Shown: piece by piece, positions 21,961-32,783 of the stretch
Numbering within the stretch: the stretch's first letter is position 1
Layout: every line of letters begins with the position of its first letter
Origin: Strobilurus pachycystidiatus
Lineage: Eukaryota; Basidiomycota; Agaricomycetes; Agaricales; Physalacriaceae
Reading direction: 5' to 3'
NCBI GenBank assembly: GCA_019915135.1
Contig: JAHLMK010000013.1
Location: 496,001-560,000, forward strand
Length of the DNA stretch: 64,000 bases
Translations under genes and position numbers: made by a program
Notes under the pieces: model-generated
Database searches by the model: none
Seen by the model: the letters and a program-made list of their open reading frames with translations, nothing else
Told to the model about the DNA's origin: nothing

Positions 21961-24900
21961 ATGTCCCGTCGCTCATCGCAAAATCGCCGTCAGGCTGGCG
22001 GGCACTTCCGTTGTACATTCCCTGAATGTGCAAAGATCCTCACAAATCGCAGCGGGTCTGTACGCCACCAGGAAAAATGCAAATTCAATCCCATGAACCA
22101 ATTCTCATTCGACGGTGCCGCTGCAGCGGATGATGAGGCTTTTCCTGACTTCCTCTCCTTCACACCCCCACGTACTCCAGAGCCTGCTACTCCACCACCT
22201 GCAGCCGGCTCTCCAGGTCCTCCTCCTCCATCTCCGCAGCGCGCCAAGTGGTTTCGGGAACGGAAAACTGGGCAGTTCATCAAGCGTCACCCTTATCTCG
22301 ATGGTAGGTGCTTTCAGCAGGCAAGCAGAATGTTATTCAATAGATCTACAGGTACCCCATGCGACGAGGAAGGATATGACCTTGCAGCCGGTACCGCACC
22401 ACCACCTATCGAGATTCCGGATCCTGGCGATGATGGCCGCTACGCTCCATTCGAATCGGCCAACGAGTTCAAGATTGCCGACTACTTGTATCGCAAGATG
22501 GAAACGTCCAACGCCGATGTCAAACAGTTGATGGAGCTGTGGGCTGAGCGCCATGATGGCAATTCACCTTTCGCCGACGCCGAGGATCTCAATACAACAA
22601 TTGATGCTATTGCTCACGGCGACATTCCGTGGCAAGGCTTCTCGGTCACCTACGATGGCAAAATTCCGGAGAACGCCCCCGCATGGATGACAGCATCGTA
22701 TGAGGTCTGGTTCCGCGACCCACTTCTGATGCTCGAAGCGCAACTCGCCAACCCCGACTACGTCAACGAGATCGACTATGCACCAAAACAGATACTGAAC
22801 AAGGACCGTCATCGGCAGTATAGCGATCTGATGTCGGGCAATTGGGCCTGGAGAGAGGCGGTACGTGATTAGCTGTCCATCCGAGCATCAATACTGACTC
22901 ACATATATTTAGGACAAGATTGCAGACGATCCCAATACTCACGGGGCAATGCTCGTCCCTGCGATTTCAGGTAGCGACAAAACGACCGTATCTGTTGCAA
23001 CCGGACAGAATGAATACTACCCCTACTATATCGGTGCAGGGAATGTGCACAATAACGTCCGAAAGGCGCATCGTGGTGCCATTGGCCTCTGTGCCTTCTT
23101 CTCAATTCCCAAAAGTGTGTATGTCTTCGTCTCCACCCTACCTGTTTCTGACGTTTCTGCCAGCCGATAAACGCCATGAAGGGTCAGCTGAATTCCGTCA
23201 GTTCCGCCGACAGCTCTTCCATTCATCCCTCGTCCGCATTCTCATGCCTCTGCGTCCTTGGATGTCTACACCTCGTATCACCAAGTGTGGTGACGGCCAC
23301 TTTCGCCGCGTGGTGTACTCGCTTGGGCCATACATTGCGGACTATCCTGAGCAGGCGCTGTTGGCCTGTGTCGTCAACAACTGGTGTCCAAGGTGATGAT
23401 CTCCACGTACCTTTGATATGGTACCAGTTTTCTGACTCCATTTGTATCTAGATGCACTGCTCCCGCTAACAACCTGGACCGCGGGAGTGAGGACGACATC
23501 CCACGATCTCATGAGCATACTGATCAACTCTTTGCGACGTTTTCGGGGGACCTCAAGGCCTTGTGGGACGGGTATGGCATTGTTGGTGATATCATCGTGA
23601 GTGTCTCTGGATCATACTCTTACGAGTACCGGCACTAAGTTTGAATACAGCCGTTCACACGCTTCTTTCCTCGAGCGGACATTCATGAGCTTCTTACACC
23701 GGATCTGCTGCATCAAATTATCAAGGGTTCGTTCAAGGATCATCTCGTCGACTGGGTGACCGAGTACATCAAGGACAACAACAGCGATGATGACGCAAAA
23801 CGGATTCTGACGGATATTGATCGTCGGTATGTCATGGCCAAATCCTCGCTCGACTCTCCGAGTCTGACAGACACCCACTCCAGAATCGCAGCAGTACCCT
23901 CTTTTCCAGGTCTTCGACGCTTTGCAGAAGGTCGTGGATTCAAGCAGTGGACCGGTGCCGACTCAAAAGCCCTCATGAAGGTATTTCTGCATACACTCGC
24001 CTTCAGGTTCAAGGTATATCTGACATACTCTCAGGTTTATCTTCCAGCCATTGTCGGACATGTTCCCGATCAGATGGTACGCGCTGTGCGCGCCTTTTTA
24101 GATTTCTGCTACCTCGTCCGTCGATCCACTATCGATGAGGACGCTCTGGAAAAGATTGATGATGCGGTCAGGACCTTTCACCACGAGCGCCAGATCTTTG
24201 TCGCCCTCGGTATCCGTGATAATTTCAACCTCCCACGCCAACATGCCATGACCCACTACCGACGTCTTATTCAGGACTTTGGTGTTCCAAATGGAATCTG
24301 CTCTTCCATCACAAGCACATCCACGCTGTCAAGAAGCCCTACCGTCGCTCCAACAAAAACAAACCTCTTGGTCAGATGCTCCTCACAAACCAACGCCTCG
24401 ACAAGCTTGCAGCTGCCCGGGTATACTTTGATGCTCGGGGTATGCTCAACGGTATAACAATGTCACCGCTTCCTCCACCGTCTTCATCTGCCTCTGGAGA
24501 CCTGACGGAGGCTGATCCCTCACTGGAGCATGCTGCTGTCGGTGAAGCGGAAGCAATGGACGGTTTGACGTCAATGGCGGATGTACGCATTGCGAAGACA
24601 TCAGGTCAGTTAGATTACTTGCACGTCCTTCCCTACTCACCGCTAATGATCTGTCAGCTCGTGGATACCCCAAAAATATTGGCGACCTTTCAGAGCGAGT
24701 CAGTCAGCCCCACCTTGTCGAGCACATCCGCCGCTTCCTTTACGACCAAATCTACCCAAACGCTGCCATCTCAGGCATGGATACCGAGCTTACAGCATGT
24801 CCGGACATATCCCCCACGCATCGCATTCGAGTGTTTCATTCTGCGTCCGCCATCTATCACGCTCCCAGCGACGTAAGTGGGATTGGTGGCATGCATCGGG

Positions 24901-25331
24901 AGATGATTCGCGCTACACCGTCATGGCACAAGGGTCCCGCACGCTACGATTGTGTGTTCATCTCGAAGAATGAGGAGGATGGATTTGCGGGAATGCACGC
25001 GGCACGGACACGTTTATTCTTTTCCTTCAAGCGGAACGGAACTGTCTATCCTTGTGCGCTGGTTGATTGGTTTGTGCCCGACGACAGAGAGGTGGACAAC
25101 CCGTGTCCCAACACAGGCATGTGGATCGTGCGGCGTGATATGGATGACAATAATCAGCGTGTAAGTTCTGTTGTACACATTGATACCATTCTTCGTGGTG
25201 CACATCTTATTCCAGTTTATAAGGGCATCTGGATGCCCAAAGAGCTTCGCTTTCACCATAGTTTAGATATATTCGATAGATTCTACATTAATAAGTTCGT
25301 AGATCACCATGCAAATGAGATAGCGTTCTGA
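21961..25331 (+). pseudogene. Plavaka-type transposase, frameshifted
   Basis: The start is taken at ATG 21961 because it directly precedes a C2H2-like finger (FRCTFPECAKILTNR then HQEKC). Eight introns were resolved by phase: 22304-22351, 22861-22912, 23115-23163, 23393-23451, 23597-23650, 23827-23883, 23981-24034 and 24605-24657. Exons 3-7 hold the transposase core: TKCGDGHFRRVVYSLGPYIA, a CVVNNWCPRC zinc pair, and FFPRADIHELLTPDLLHQI, the signature block of Plavaka transposases. At about 24319 a small deletion shifts the frame between ICSSIT and KHIHAVKKPYRRSN; downstream the original frame continues to TAG-free sequence ending at 25331. The protein is therefore broken once and otherwise well preserved. 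It would cut and paste the element using the ACTTG-rich ends. Confidence 0.85.
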
Positions 25332-25520
25332 TTTGGTACTGGCAACACGAGAAGTCACTCGAAGTAAAGCTCAAGTAACATAAGTAGATTCACCAGCAAA
25401 AAGGTGAGGACAAGACTGACGGATATGGAGATGTAATTGAGGACTCGGAAAGTCTCTGTCAAGACTCATCAAGTACGTCGCAAGCCCAAGTCACAAGTAC
25501 AAGGCGAAAAGTTGCAAGCC

Positions 25521-25546
25521 CAAGTAGCTGTTATTTTGCTGATGTA
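25521..25546 (-). repeat. right terminal inverted repeat of the Plavaka-type element
   Basis: Read on the minus strand it starts TACATCAGCAAAATAACAG. CAAGT words crowd the 180 bp inward of it. Confidence 0.85.
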
Positions 25547-25836
25547 GTTTAAACTGCTCGCTGTTTGAATCACTGTTTGAAGCTTAGCCAGACAATATTC
25601 CAGCTTCCACATCCTACATTCAGTTCTAATCATCTTTGCAATCCAAAGAATCACAATAGAATTACATCAAATCACAATAGAATCATTAAATGCATTAATT
25701 CCTGGGCAGCGGCGGCAACATCAACCCCGGGATACTATCACCCAATTAGGACGTCCCTCCGCCATGTGCGGGATGTGATACAAGTTCAACGTGCTGCTTG
25801 GTCAGCCGGTGGCTAATCCTGGAACCTAGGTCTTGG

Positions 25837-26022
25837 GGATTCGTCCATCGTCGCCTATAGAACATTAAATCCGCACTGGTATGTGTGGCGTAGAATTTAT
25901 GTCTTACCAGGACTGTGTATGCGCATACGATCTAGATTGTTTAACGCGCTGCTTGGTCACCCAAAGGCTAAGCCTGGAACCCACGACAAGGGGGCGCGCG
26001 GATGCATCGGCACCCAATTCCA
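25837..26022 (+). repeat. dispersed repeat, copy 1
   Basis: A 186-bp stretch from GGATTCGTCCATCGTCGCC to CACCCAATTCCA is about 90% identical by eye to 27377-27570. It contains the core GCTGCTTGGTCACCCAAAGG and GACAAGGGGGCGCGCGGATG. All three copies keep an open frame reading NALLGHPKAKP-THDKGARG, but the copies otherwise differ in length and have no family-like protein, so it is treated as a repeat. A decayed partial copy precedes it at about 25790-25830. Confidence 0.75.
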
Positions 26023-26272
26023 GGGAGTCATGGATGATGGAGCGGGCAACCGTGGGGTCTTGAATACAAGTGTCCTGTGAAAAAGACGTGAGCTGACAGC
26101 TACAATGAAGATGTACAGGCAAAACTACGATTGCAGAGTTCTATCTGAACTGAATATGTAAGTCAAATGATGGTAGAGCGTTCAAACTACATACCTTGAA
26201 TTTGTTACAAGTCCGGGTGTGCTTGGAAGATGTCGTTATGCTGAAGATCTGACCACCGAGCCTAATTGATGT

Positions 26273-27040
26273 TCAACCTAAGACGGAATACTGCTGCTGA
26301 AACAATGTATACAGACCATTCTCAAGAAATACAACCGCCCGAAACCCAAAAGTAATCATACAGTGACCGTGGTGGTACCTAATTCGCCCATACGAACATC
26401 TGAGAGACATCAGTATATCGTCAAGATCGAACCCGAGTGGACTCACCTCAATCATCCCCGTCGGATCCGCCCACAGCGCCGCCGGCCTCGACGCCGGTGC
26501 TAACCCCCTCACAGACTGCCTCTGCCGGTGCCGCTGTCTCTTCGTGTAGACGAAGCATACGGCCTCGTCGACACCAAACCCGCCCCACTCTACACAGCCG
26601 ACCGACCATCCCGCCGCGTCATAAAGGCGGATGGTAAGATGCGCGATCGGAAGCGCAGTCCCATGGACGTGAAGAGCTGTCGGCCTTCCACGTTCCCCTC
26701 AGCTTCGAGACCTCGAAGAAAGGAGGAGAAGTACTCACATAATCACCCACATATGCGCCCGTCCCCCGAATACATGGCCGCAGCGCCTTCTCGCGTCGCG
26801 CAGCGCGGCGTAGCCCAGCCAGATGCCGGACGTCTCGAATTCATGGCGCATCAAGCCCAGAATGCGGGCGGTCGAGTTAGGGTGCGCCGCCGGGCGCAGC
26901 AAAGCCAAGGGCGCGATGGGCTGTGGCGTCGGTGCCGGATGAGTAACGCCGTGAGGCTGGATGTCGATGTGCTGGAAGGCGGGAAGTGGCCTGAGGAGTC
27001 CACCGGGCGGCGCTGGTACTGTGGCGACGATGCTCTGCAT
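26273..27040 (-). pseudogene. possible relic of an unrecognised gene
   Basis: On the minus strand an ATG at 27040 opens a 101-codon frame reading QPHGVTHPAPTPQPIAP and GIWLGYAALRDARRRCG. Downstream, other frames keep protein-like composition (LEAEGNVEGRQLFTSMGLRF; RGLAPASRPAALWADPTG) but stops interrupt and no consistent splicing was found. An overlapping 210-codon frame on the plus strand (26528-27160) is more likely its shadow. I recognise no family. Confidence 0.25.
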
Positions 27041-27376
27041 GGTTGGTTGTTGAGGAGAGCAGAAGGTGCTCAGAGCGTCGGGATTGGGTTTAAGTATGGC
27101 CGGATTTGGCCTCCTTCGGGTACCGGCCCGAGCATCCGATCCCGACTAAAGTGCCTCTAGAGGGCGGTGTGGACGCGATGTGGGATCGCTATGAGAGAAT
27201 GACGCGCCCAATGTCCCCATCATTGGCCGACACGCGCTGTCTCGATGCTGCGAGCCATGGGGGACGTTGAATAGTCTCGGCCTTGTGTGGCGTGAACTTA
27301 TACAAGCTGACGACTCGACAGCTCGAATTCATCTACGTCAATACGTCCCAACGGCGATAGTCGTCGCCTAGGGCTC

Positions 27377-27570
27377 GGGGATTCGTCCATCGTCGCCTAT
27401 AGAACATTAGATCCGAACTAGTATGTGTGGCGTAGAATTTATGTCTCACCAGCAATGTGTAAGCGCATACGATCTAGATTGTTTAACGCGCTGCTTGGTC
27501 ACCCAAAGGCTAGGCCCGGAACCCATGACAAGGGGGCGCGTGGATGCCATTTTGATGACACCCAATTCCA
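27377..27570 (+). repeat. dispersed repeat, copy 2
   Basis: Same orientation as copy 1 with scattered substitutions; the 3' end adds ATTTTGATGA before CACCCAATTCCA, as in copy 3. The sequences outside the repeat are unrelated. Confidence 0.75.
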
Positions 27571-27736
27571 AGAAGAGATTGTTGCAATCGTTTGTAGGTT
27601 TGATTGTTAGCAAAGATATTATTACTCGTCATTCTTAATCAGAATCTGCTTTTTGGAGTCACGCCTCTCAGATTTTATCACCTAATAACCTACTGTGCAA
27701 CTCTGTTTGTATGTACGCATATTCGGTTCTCCATCG

Positions 27737-28430
27737 CTAGGCCAAGTCTGACAAGGGCGACATGCTCCCGCACAGATAAGCAGCACGCGCTGCGTCTCCA
27801 GCCTCCTCATATGAGCCCACATCTACTTGCTGATTCTCACCCTCTCCAACCGTCAGATCCGTCAAAGGAGACATACTTCCGCACACATGATCGCCGGGTG
27901 AGCCTTCCTCAGAGCAGCCCTGATCTTTATCGAGCCCGTCCCCTTGTCCCGCCGGCGCCGCGGTTTTCCCAGCAGCCAGTCGTTCTTGCGAAAGTCTCGT
28001 ACGTTCTTTTTGTTCGTCTCGATATCCATGAGTTGGTTGCTGGGTGGGTGATAACTGAGATCTGAACTCACCGACATGCTTGCCTTTGGCGCGAACGGTT
28101 CCAACCGAAGACAACTTATGCCGCGTCACTCCGACGTCCTGTTCGACCCGATCCCACCATTCATCAATCATCCATCCCGTCCCTCCTGATTCGAGGGATT
28201 CTTTTGGCTCCCATCTGTCGTACACATGAGAGTCAGTGCAGTCAACCAAGTATGGTTCAGTCGGCACGTACGTGTTCTCTCGCACGCTGTACTGCCACCA
28301 CTTGATGCGATACAGGATCTCGTTGCTCCTCGCGTCCCAGCACGCCTTCAAGATTGCCTCTGCATTGCGCGTGAGTGTGTTGAGATTGCGAGCAATCAAA
28401 GCGCCTACCGACGACATAAAAATGCGGCAT
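27737..28430 (-). CDS. small chromodomain protein, 4 exons, 166 aa
   Basis: Start at ATG 28430 and introns at 28408-28360, 28271-28215 and 28071-27985 give a continuous 166-codon protein. Residues 1 to about 45 form a chromodomain: MPHFYVVEAILKA at the start, then YRIKWWQYSVRENTWEP with the aromatic cage-type residues Y, W and W. Exon joins create both the VVE start and the ENTWEP end of the domain, which supports the gene model. After it come WMIDEWWDRVEQD and a low-complexity tail in which CGSMSPLTDL is repeated as CGSMSPLSDL at the C-terminus. Chromodomains of this kind bind methylated histone H3 tails; the Ty3/gypsy chromodomain is another close relative. HP1-like proteins are longer and carry a chromoshadow domain, which I do not see here. 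Confidence 0.8.
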
Positions 28431-29305
28431 GGTGGTGGTTGATGATGAAAAGATGCTCGTTCTTCCGCTTCCATCAGTGCTGATCGCCGCCACCATTGCG
28501 ATCCAGACGGCCCATATGTATTACTCTGCTTGTGTTATTTGATTTTCCTCTTAAGTTATTTCCATCGCGCTGTGCTTCTTGTCTTGTAAGCTGTAGAATC
28601 ATGAGTTTTCTATTCTATGAACAGAGTTGACAGCCCACGTTGAGACAGCAAGCGGTGTTCCATCCTTCCAAGACACCCGCTCACCAGAGTCCCGTTTTAA
28701 CGCACTGCTTGGTCACCCGAAGGCTAAGCCCAAAACCCACGACAAGGGGGCGCGCGGACGCCATTTTCATGGCACCCGATTTTGGGAACGGAACCTGCAT
28801 GACGGATGAGCTGCTGTACACGATCACCTAGGCGTCCCCGTCATCGAAGTTCGTATAGAGATGAGAAACGGACGTGCCTTCCTCCGGCCAGCAACCCCTC
28901 TCTGCGAGTATGCAGCCTTGCCCTTCATGCTTGCGAAGACCCATATGACGAAGTCGTACATGATCATGACAATTTCACGAGAGATGCTGGGCAGCCATCG
29001 AATTCGAGTGAGCGACAAATGTCAAACCTTCCATTGAATGTGGCCGAAGCTTTTACGCGAGGAGAGATCATCACAGGGAATATTGAACGATTTTTTGTTC
29101 CGCCTCCGTGAGAGAAAGTGTGGTCCTCCGTTGGTGCATTCATCATTATTTGATGCGCTCGTAAGTACCTGGAGCACAAGAAGAGAGGAAAAGACCCGTA
29201 CAGAGCACCGACATGTCTTTCTTCTTGGGAAGAATGCTTGAGTCCTCTTCAGATAGTCTCGTAAATTCAGCTGTCCTGCGCGTGGTCCAAGCATCAGGTA
29301 TGATA
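28431..29305. other. no confident gene; possible short plus-strand 5' gene fragment
   Basis: Apart from repeat copy 3, an ATG at about 29014 opens SNLPLNVAEAFTRGEII ending at a possible GTGAGA donor, and a further open block (SFFLGRMLESSSDSLVN) can be joined by splicing. It leads into the segment shared with 46948-47218, so it may be the remains of a duplicated gene start. Confidence 0.3.
28696..28784 (+). repeat. dispersed repeat, copy 3 (partial)
   Basis: Only the GC-rich core and 3' part are present (TTTTAACGCACTGCTTGGTC to CACCCGATTTTGGG). Same orientation as copies 1 and 2. Confidence 0.7.
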
Positions 29306-29577
29306 CGTCGATGAACAGCGCGTAACTTCGTGCAAAAGTGCCCACTTCACCGATGCATGCATGGTGGGTGCGGACAAGATGGGAAAAGCTTTGCAGTTGT
29401 TTGGTGCCCGCCTTAGAGCACCCCTCGATCAACTCACTGATGCACCGGGACCAAGCTTGCCAGTACATTAGTGAGTTGATGCCGGCTCCCTCAAGTGAAG
29501 GCACCCGACGCTGACTAATCTTTCCCATTTTGCTTCTAACCACCGCGACCAATCTGGTCCTGGTGGGCCTGGCGCGC
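29306..29577 (+). repeat. 272-bp segment shared with 46948-47218 (copy A)
   Basis: This stretch matches 46948-47218 in inverted orientation at roughly 85-90%. On the plus strand the best conserved frame reads CMVGADKMGKALQLFGARL then LDQLTDAPGPSLPVH; most differences between copies in that frame are synonymous, which marks it as former coding sequence followed by a GTGAGTTG donor and an intron with a GCTGACTAAT branch word. In copy A the codon before the donor is a TAG. In copy B the segment lies at the 5' end of the JmjC-like gene. Confidence 0.7.
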
Positions 29578-29705
29578 CCATGTCGACGGTAAGTTATCAG
29601 TATAGACGCTAAATAGCACCACAATGAAAATCTCCAGTTATGAGTGAATATTGTCCGCTACATATATATATCTATACATTGTGCGACAACCCGAAAAAAA
29701 ACACG

Positions 29706-30599
29706 TCAATCCGGCCAATGCTTCATGCCCGCCGGTGTCGGTCGCTTTCTGCCGCTAGTGGCTCGGGATGGAGAGGAGGAGGAGGAGGAGGAGGATGGAG
29801 AGGACGGTGAAGAAAAATGATGAGGTCTCATGTAAGGCCTTCTCCTCTTCTGCCCATATGCACTTTTGTCATTCACCCGCCGTCGAGTGTTTCCAGCATC
29901 GTCAATCGTGGCGGAACATTCTGCCTTGTTCTGCCTGCGCCGCCGGGCTTCCTCCGTGTCCAAATCCCACTCGTCCGGCGACATCCCCAGAAGGTCCGGG
30001 AAGTTGATCATTTGGCCGATGAGGGCGAATGGGGTGCCCTGACGGGCGTGCGGTACATAAGGTAAGTCATGTAGGGGGCTATACATGTACTTAGTCAGTT
30101 GAATCCACCTTACAAAACCAGTACCGTACTGTAGATGACGAAGAGCCCCATAGCGGTGAAGAAACCCCTCTGTTTCGGATCGGACTAGCAGCAGGATAAA
30201 GGTAAGGTGGGCAGCAATTGTTGACCAAGGTCTCGTAGACTCCTGGACATATTCAGCATTTGCGTGCAGTTGCACGAGGCGCATCGTCACGGCCAGTGCC
30301 GGACAATACGTTTTCAAACTCTCGTATATGATTTCGTCGAGAAGATCGCGCATCTTGTGCGAATGGGTGTGACCTTGCACCCTGGCGAATATTGAATACC
30401 TTCTAGTCGACTGAGCGTAGACTCACATGATGATTCCCATGCGAAAAACGACCGACTTGACGTTTTCGAAAAAACTGTTAAAGACGGTGGCGACGTCGAC
30501 GGGGTCAGTCCCGTTCTTAATGGCCGTTTCGAGAGCGACACGGTCGATGATGGGGTATTCGGATTCAAACTCGGAACAAAGTTCCTGGTAGGAAATCAT
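29706..30599 (-). CDS. hypothetical protein, 2 (or 3) exons, 282 aa
   Basis: Start at ATG 30599 (MISYQELCSEFESEYP). An intron at 30426-30382 joins RMGI-I to MVQGHTHSHKMRDLLD in frame, and the frame then stays open to the stop at 29706. An optional 75-nt in-frame intron (GTAAGG donor after YGTGF, CAG acceptor before GTPFALIGQM) would shorten the protein to 257 aa. Predicted features: helical central region with hydrophobic AAHLTFILLLVRSE, then an acidic-basic tail with serine runs and KRRRP-type basic clusters suggesting nuclear targeting. I do not recognise the family. Confidence 0.55.
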
Positions 30600-31467
30600 G
30601 GTAGTAGCTGTCTGAACAGAAGACGCCAGCACGACTGTTATTTAAGGCGGAGCTTTAGCTTTACGGCGTCGGTGTCTTCTCGAAAAGTACACGCCACATA
30701 CGGCAATGACCTGCATGAGGCATATAGAAGGTGAGGCTTAACTTAGAGCTGCTTCAATTGACGATGTGGGGTGCATTATAATTACTTGATCTGCGGATAT
30801 TGGGACATCCCGACTGATATTAAACTCATGCATAGTGCGATACCCAGTTGGCCACTCAAATGAAGCATGCGTATCAAACGAAACGGGCTGCATCTGCCAG
30901 GCCTCGCACCGATCATGAGTCCAAGGTAATTTGGCACATCGCCTCATGCTGATCCCACAGTGGTGTTGTGATACATTAGGAAGAGCTCGTTTGACTTGAA
31001 CGTCAAAGTCTCATCCCACAGTTTTGCGATGATGTATGCGACGGAGCACGTTCAAAGCGCGGCCACACTCCGGCATGTCGAAACCTCCTTATCAGTGCGA
31101 GAATTGGTCGCCATGAGGAGTACGTCCGAGGACCCGACCCAAGGAGTGAGGTCAGCCACCACTGGCAGCCAGTTCGAAGTCTACCAACAACGTGGTTCTC
31201 CCGGCGGAGATCCAGACCTTTTCGTCTTCATGCCTGAGCATGGTTATCATCTGGTCCGTCAGCGAGGAGATAATCCCTGTCTTGCCCGGTCGACCTTACC
31301 CATGAATGCTGGGCGAGCTTCGCCGCATTCGGAACACTCAGCCCTCGAATTCAAGAGCGGAGAGTGTATCAAATCATTAGTTATGTATCGGTCATATGTT
31401 ACTGGTCGCAATGGGACTACTCTCGATGTCCGTCCTGCTGCCCACTCCCACTGCTTCCAAAACCCTC
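30600..31467. other. no confident gene
   Basis: A 187-codon plus-strand frame (30996-31559) lies here, but it has no family-like content and overlaps the 3' end of the minus-strand gene that follows. No repeat structure was noticed. Confidence 0.3.
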
Positions 31468-32414
31468 TTACTGATGACTGCCACGGCGTCGACTTCCCCT
31501 TCGGTGCGCAAATATTGGGAGACACGCATGCCCACAATGCCCAGGATATGTCGGCCTAGGCCCTATGATGGTCGTCTCCGGTAAGAAGTGATAAGTGTCC
31601 TGCAGTGGATCGGCGTCGCTGATTAGCGAGAGCATGTCCGCATGGAGAGAGCGAACACCGAGTTGTGCTTTCTTCAGCCGGTCAAGAGCGTCGGTGACAT
31701 CGCTGCGCAAAGCAAGCAAGCGGTCATCCTGTCCTCTTCTCCACCATTTCCAGGGTACAAAGCTACCCTCTCGTGCCATAATCTCCGAGCTCAGCACCGA
31801 GAGAAGACGGTCCGTTTGGGAGATGAGGAGGTCGAGTTCGCCCGCGATCGCACACGCTGTCACCTCTACTCCCTTCATGGACTGAAGTATACAACGAGCC
31901 CCGTTTGATAATGACACTTGGCCCTTAAGCCGAAGCGACAAGCCACTCATATCGCCATAGGCGGTATGGACCTCTTGATATACGAAAAACAGGCTAAAAA
32001 AGCGCGTGAGTGAGACTTCTGCAAGTTTATTTAGAATAAAGCTCACAACGTGAGTTCGCGTCGTATTTTCTGTGTCAGCGAGTTGAGATCTACCACTATA
32101 TCAAGCGACATAGTGCTCAAGGTCTCGGACCAGCTCATCATGTCCGATCCCTCAACGGTAACAAAGTCTTTGGGCTTAAAAGCCGAGGAGCTGGCTTTAG
32201 CGTCCGAAAGGCGCTTATGAGCGCCGCCGGCGATCTCTGAGAGCTGAGATGTTCCCCACACATGAACGGTTTCAGGCGCACCAGCCAGAGGGACGGTGGT
32301 TGAAGCTGGATCCGGCGTTGAGCGAATATAATAGAACAAGGAAGAGATGGTGGCGACGATTGCTAGTGTCAGCAAAAGAAGACGTCTAAGAGACATAGAG
32401 GCGGAAGGTTGCAA
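31468..32414 (-). CDS. hypothetical single-pass membrane protein with helical domain
   Basis: Exon 1 starts at ATG 32414 or the in-frame ATG 32396 and encodes MSLRRLLLLTLAIVATISSL, a basic-flanked signal anchor or signal peptide. A 53-nt intron (32046-31994) joins RRELTF to LFFVYQEVHTAYGDMSG. The rest is mostly helical, with heptad-like leucines (GELDLLISQTDRLLSVLSSE; DALDRLKKAQLGVRSLHADM) suggesting a coiled coil on the far side of the membrane. The last 30 residues after TYHFLPE are basic and unlike the rest, so a further intron may be missed there. I do not recognise the family; the anchor-plus-coiled-coil layout recalls nuclear-envelope or ER-lumen proteins, but that is only a resemblance. 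Confidence 0.5.
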
Positions 32415-32783
32415 AGAGTGAGTGCGGCTTGAAGGCCCGTGGAAGAAGTCAAAAGTATTCCAAAGCAGCGTTCCTGCGATTGAGGCGATCTCAGTGGCAT
32501 GACCGGCGAGAGCCTCCTCGATGACTGGGAAACCAACTGTTTGTGAGGGAGGAGGTGGGATGCAGTATTATGGACGCACCTTGGTGCAACATGCGAGATG
32601 AAATCTGAGGATAATCTTGCAGAAGGTGGTAGCGTGGATGCAGAAGACCAGCGAAAGCTGAACGCGGTCACCACGAATCCGATCGACGTGCCACTCGTCA
32701 TGTCACGTGTATAATTGCGATTGCAATATTGATATCCTTATCTCTTTCATTGCCAACTCCTCACGCCAACGCACCTGCAATCC

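Larger units (their letters stand above)
18944..25579. mobile_element. Plavaka-type DNA transposon with two divergent genes
   Basis: A 26-bp inverted repeat beginning TACATCAGCAAAATAACAG lies at 19060-19085 and, inverted, at 25521-25546, with one mismatch. Weaker similarity (CAAACA..TG..TTNAAACAG) extends outward to about 18944 and 25579, so the exact ends are uncertain. Inside each end the word ACTTG/CAAGT recurs many times (19081-19230 and 25340-25530), as expected for subterminal transposase-binding sites. Between them are a minus-strand accessory gene and a plus-strand transposase, starting back to back. The transposase is of the basidiomycete Plavaka type related to CACTA/KDZ elements. 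Confidence 0.82.

Noticed and set aside
30996..31559. 187-codon plus-strand frame
   Set aside because: No domain, no splice signals, and it overlaps the 3' end of the opposing membrane-protein gene; length alone is not enough.
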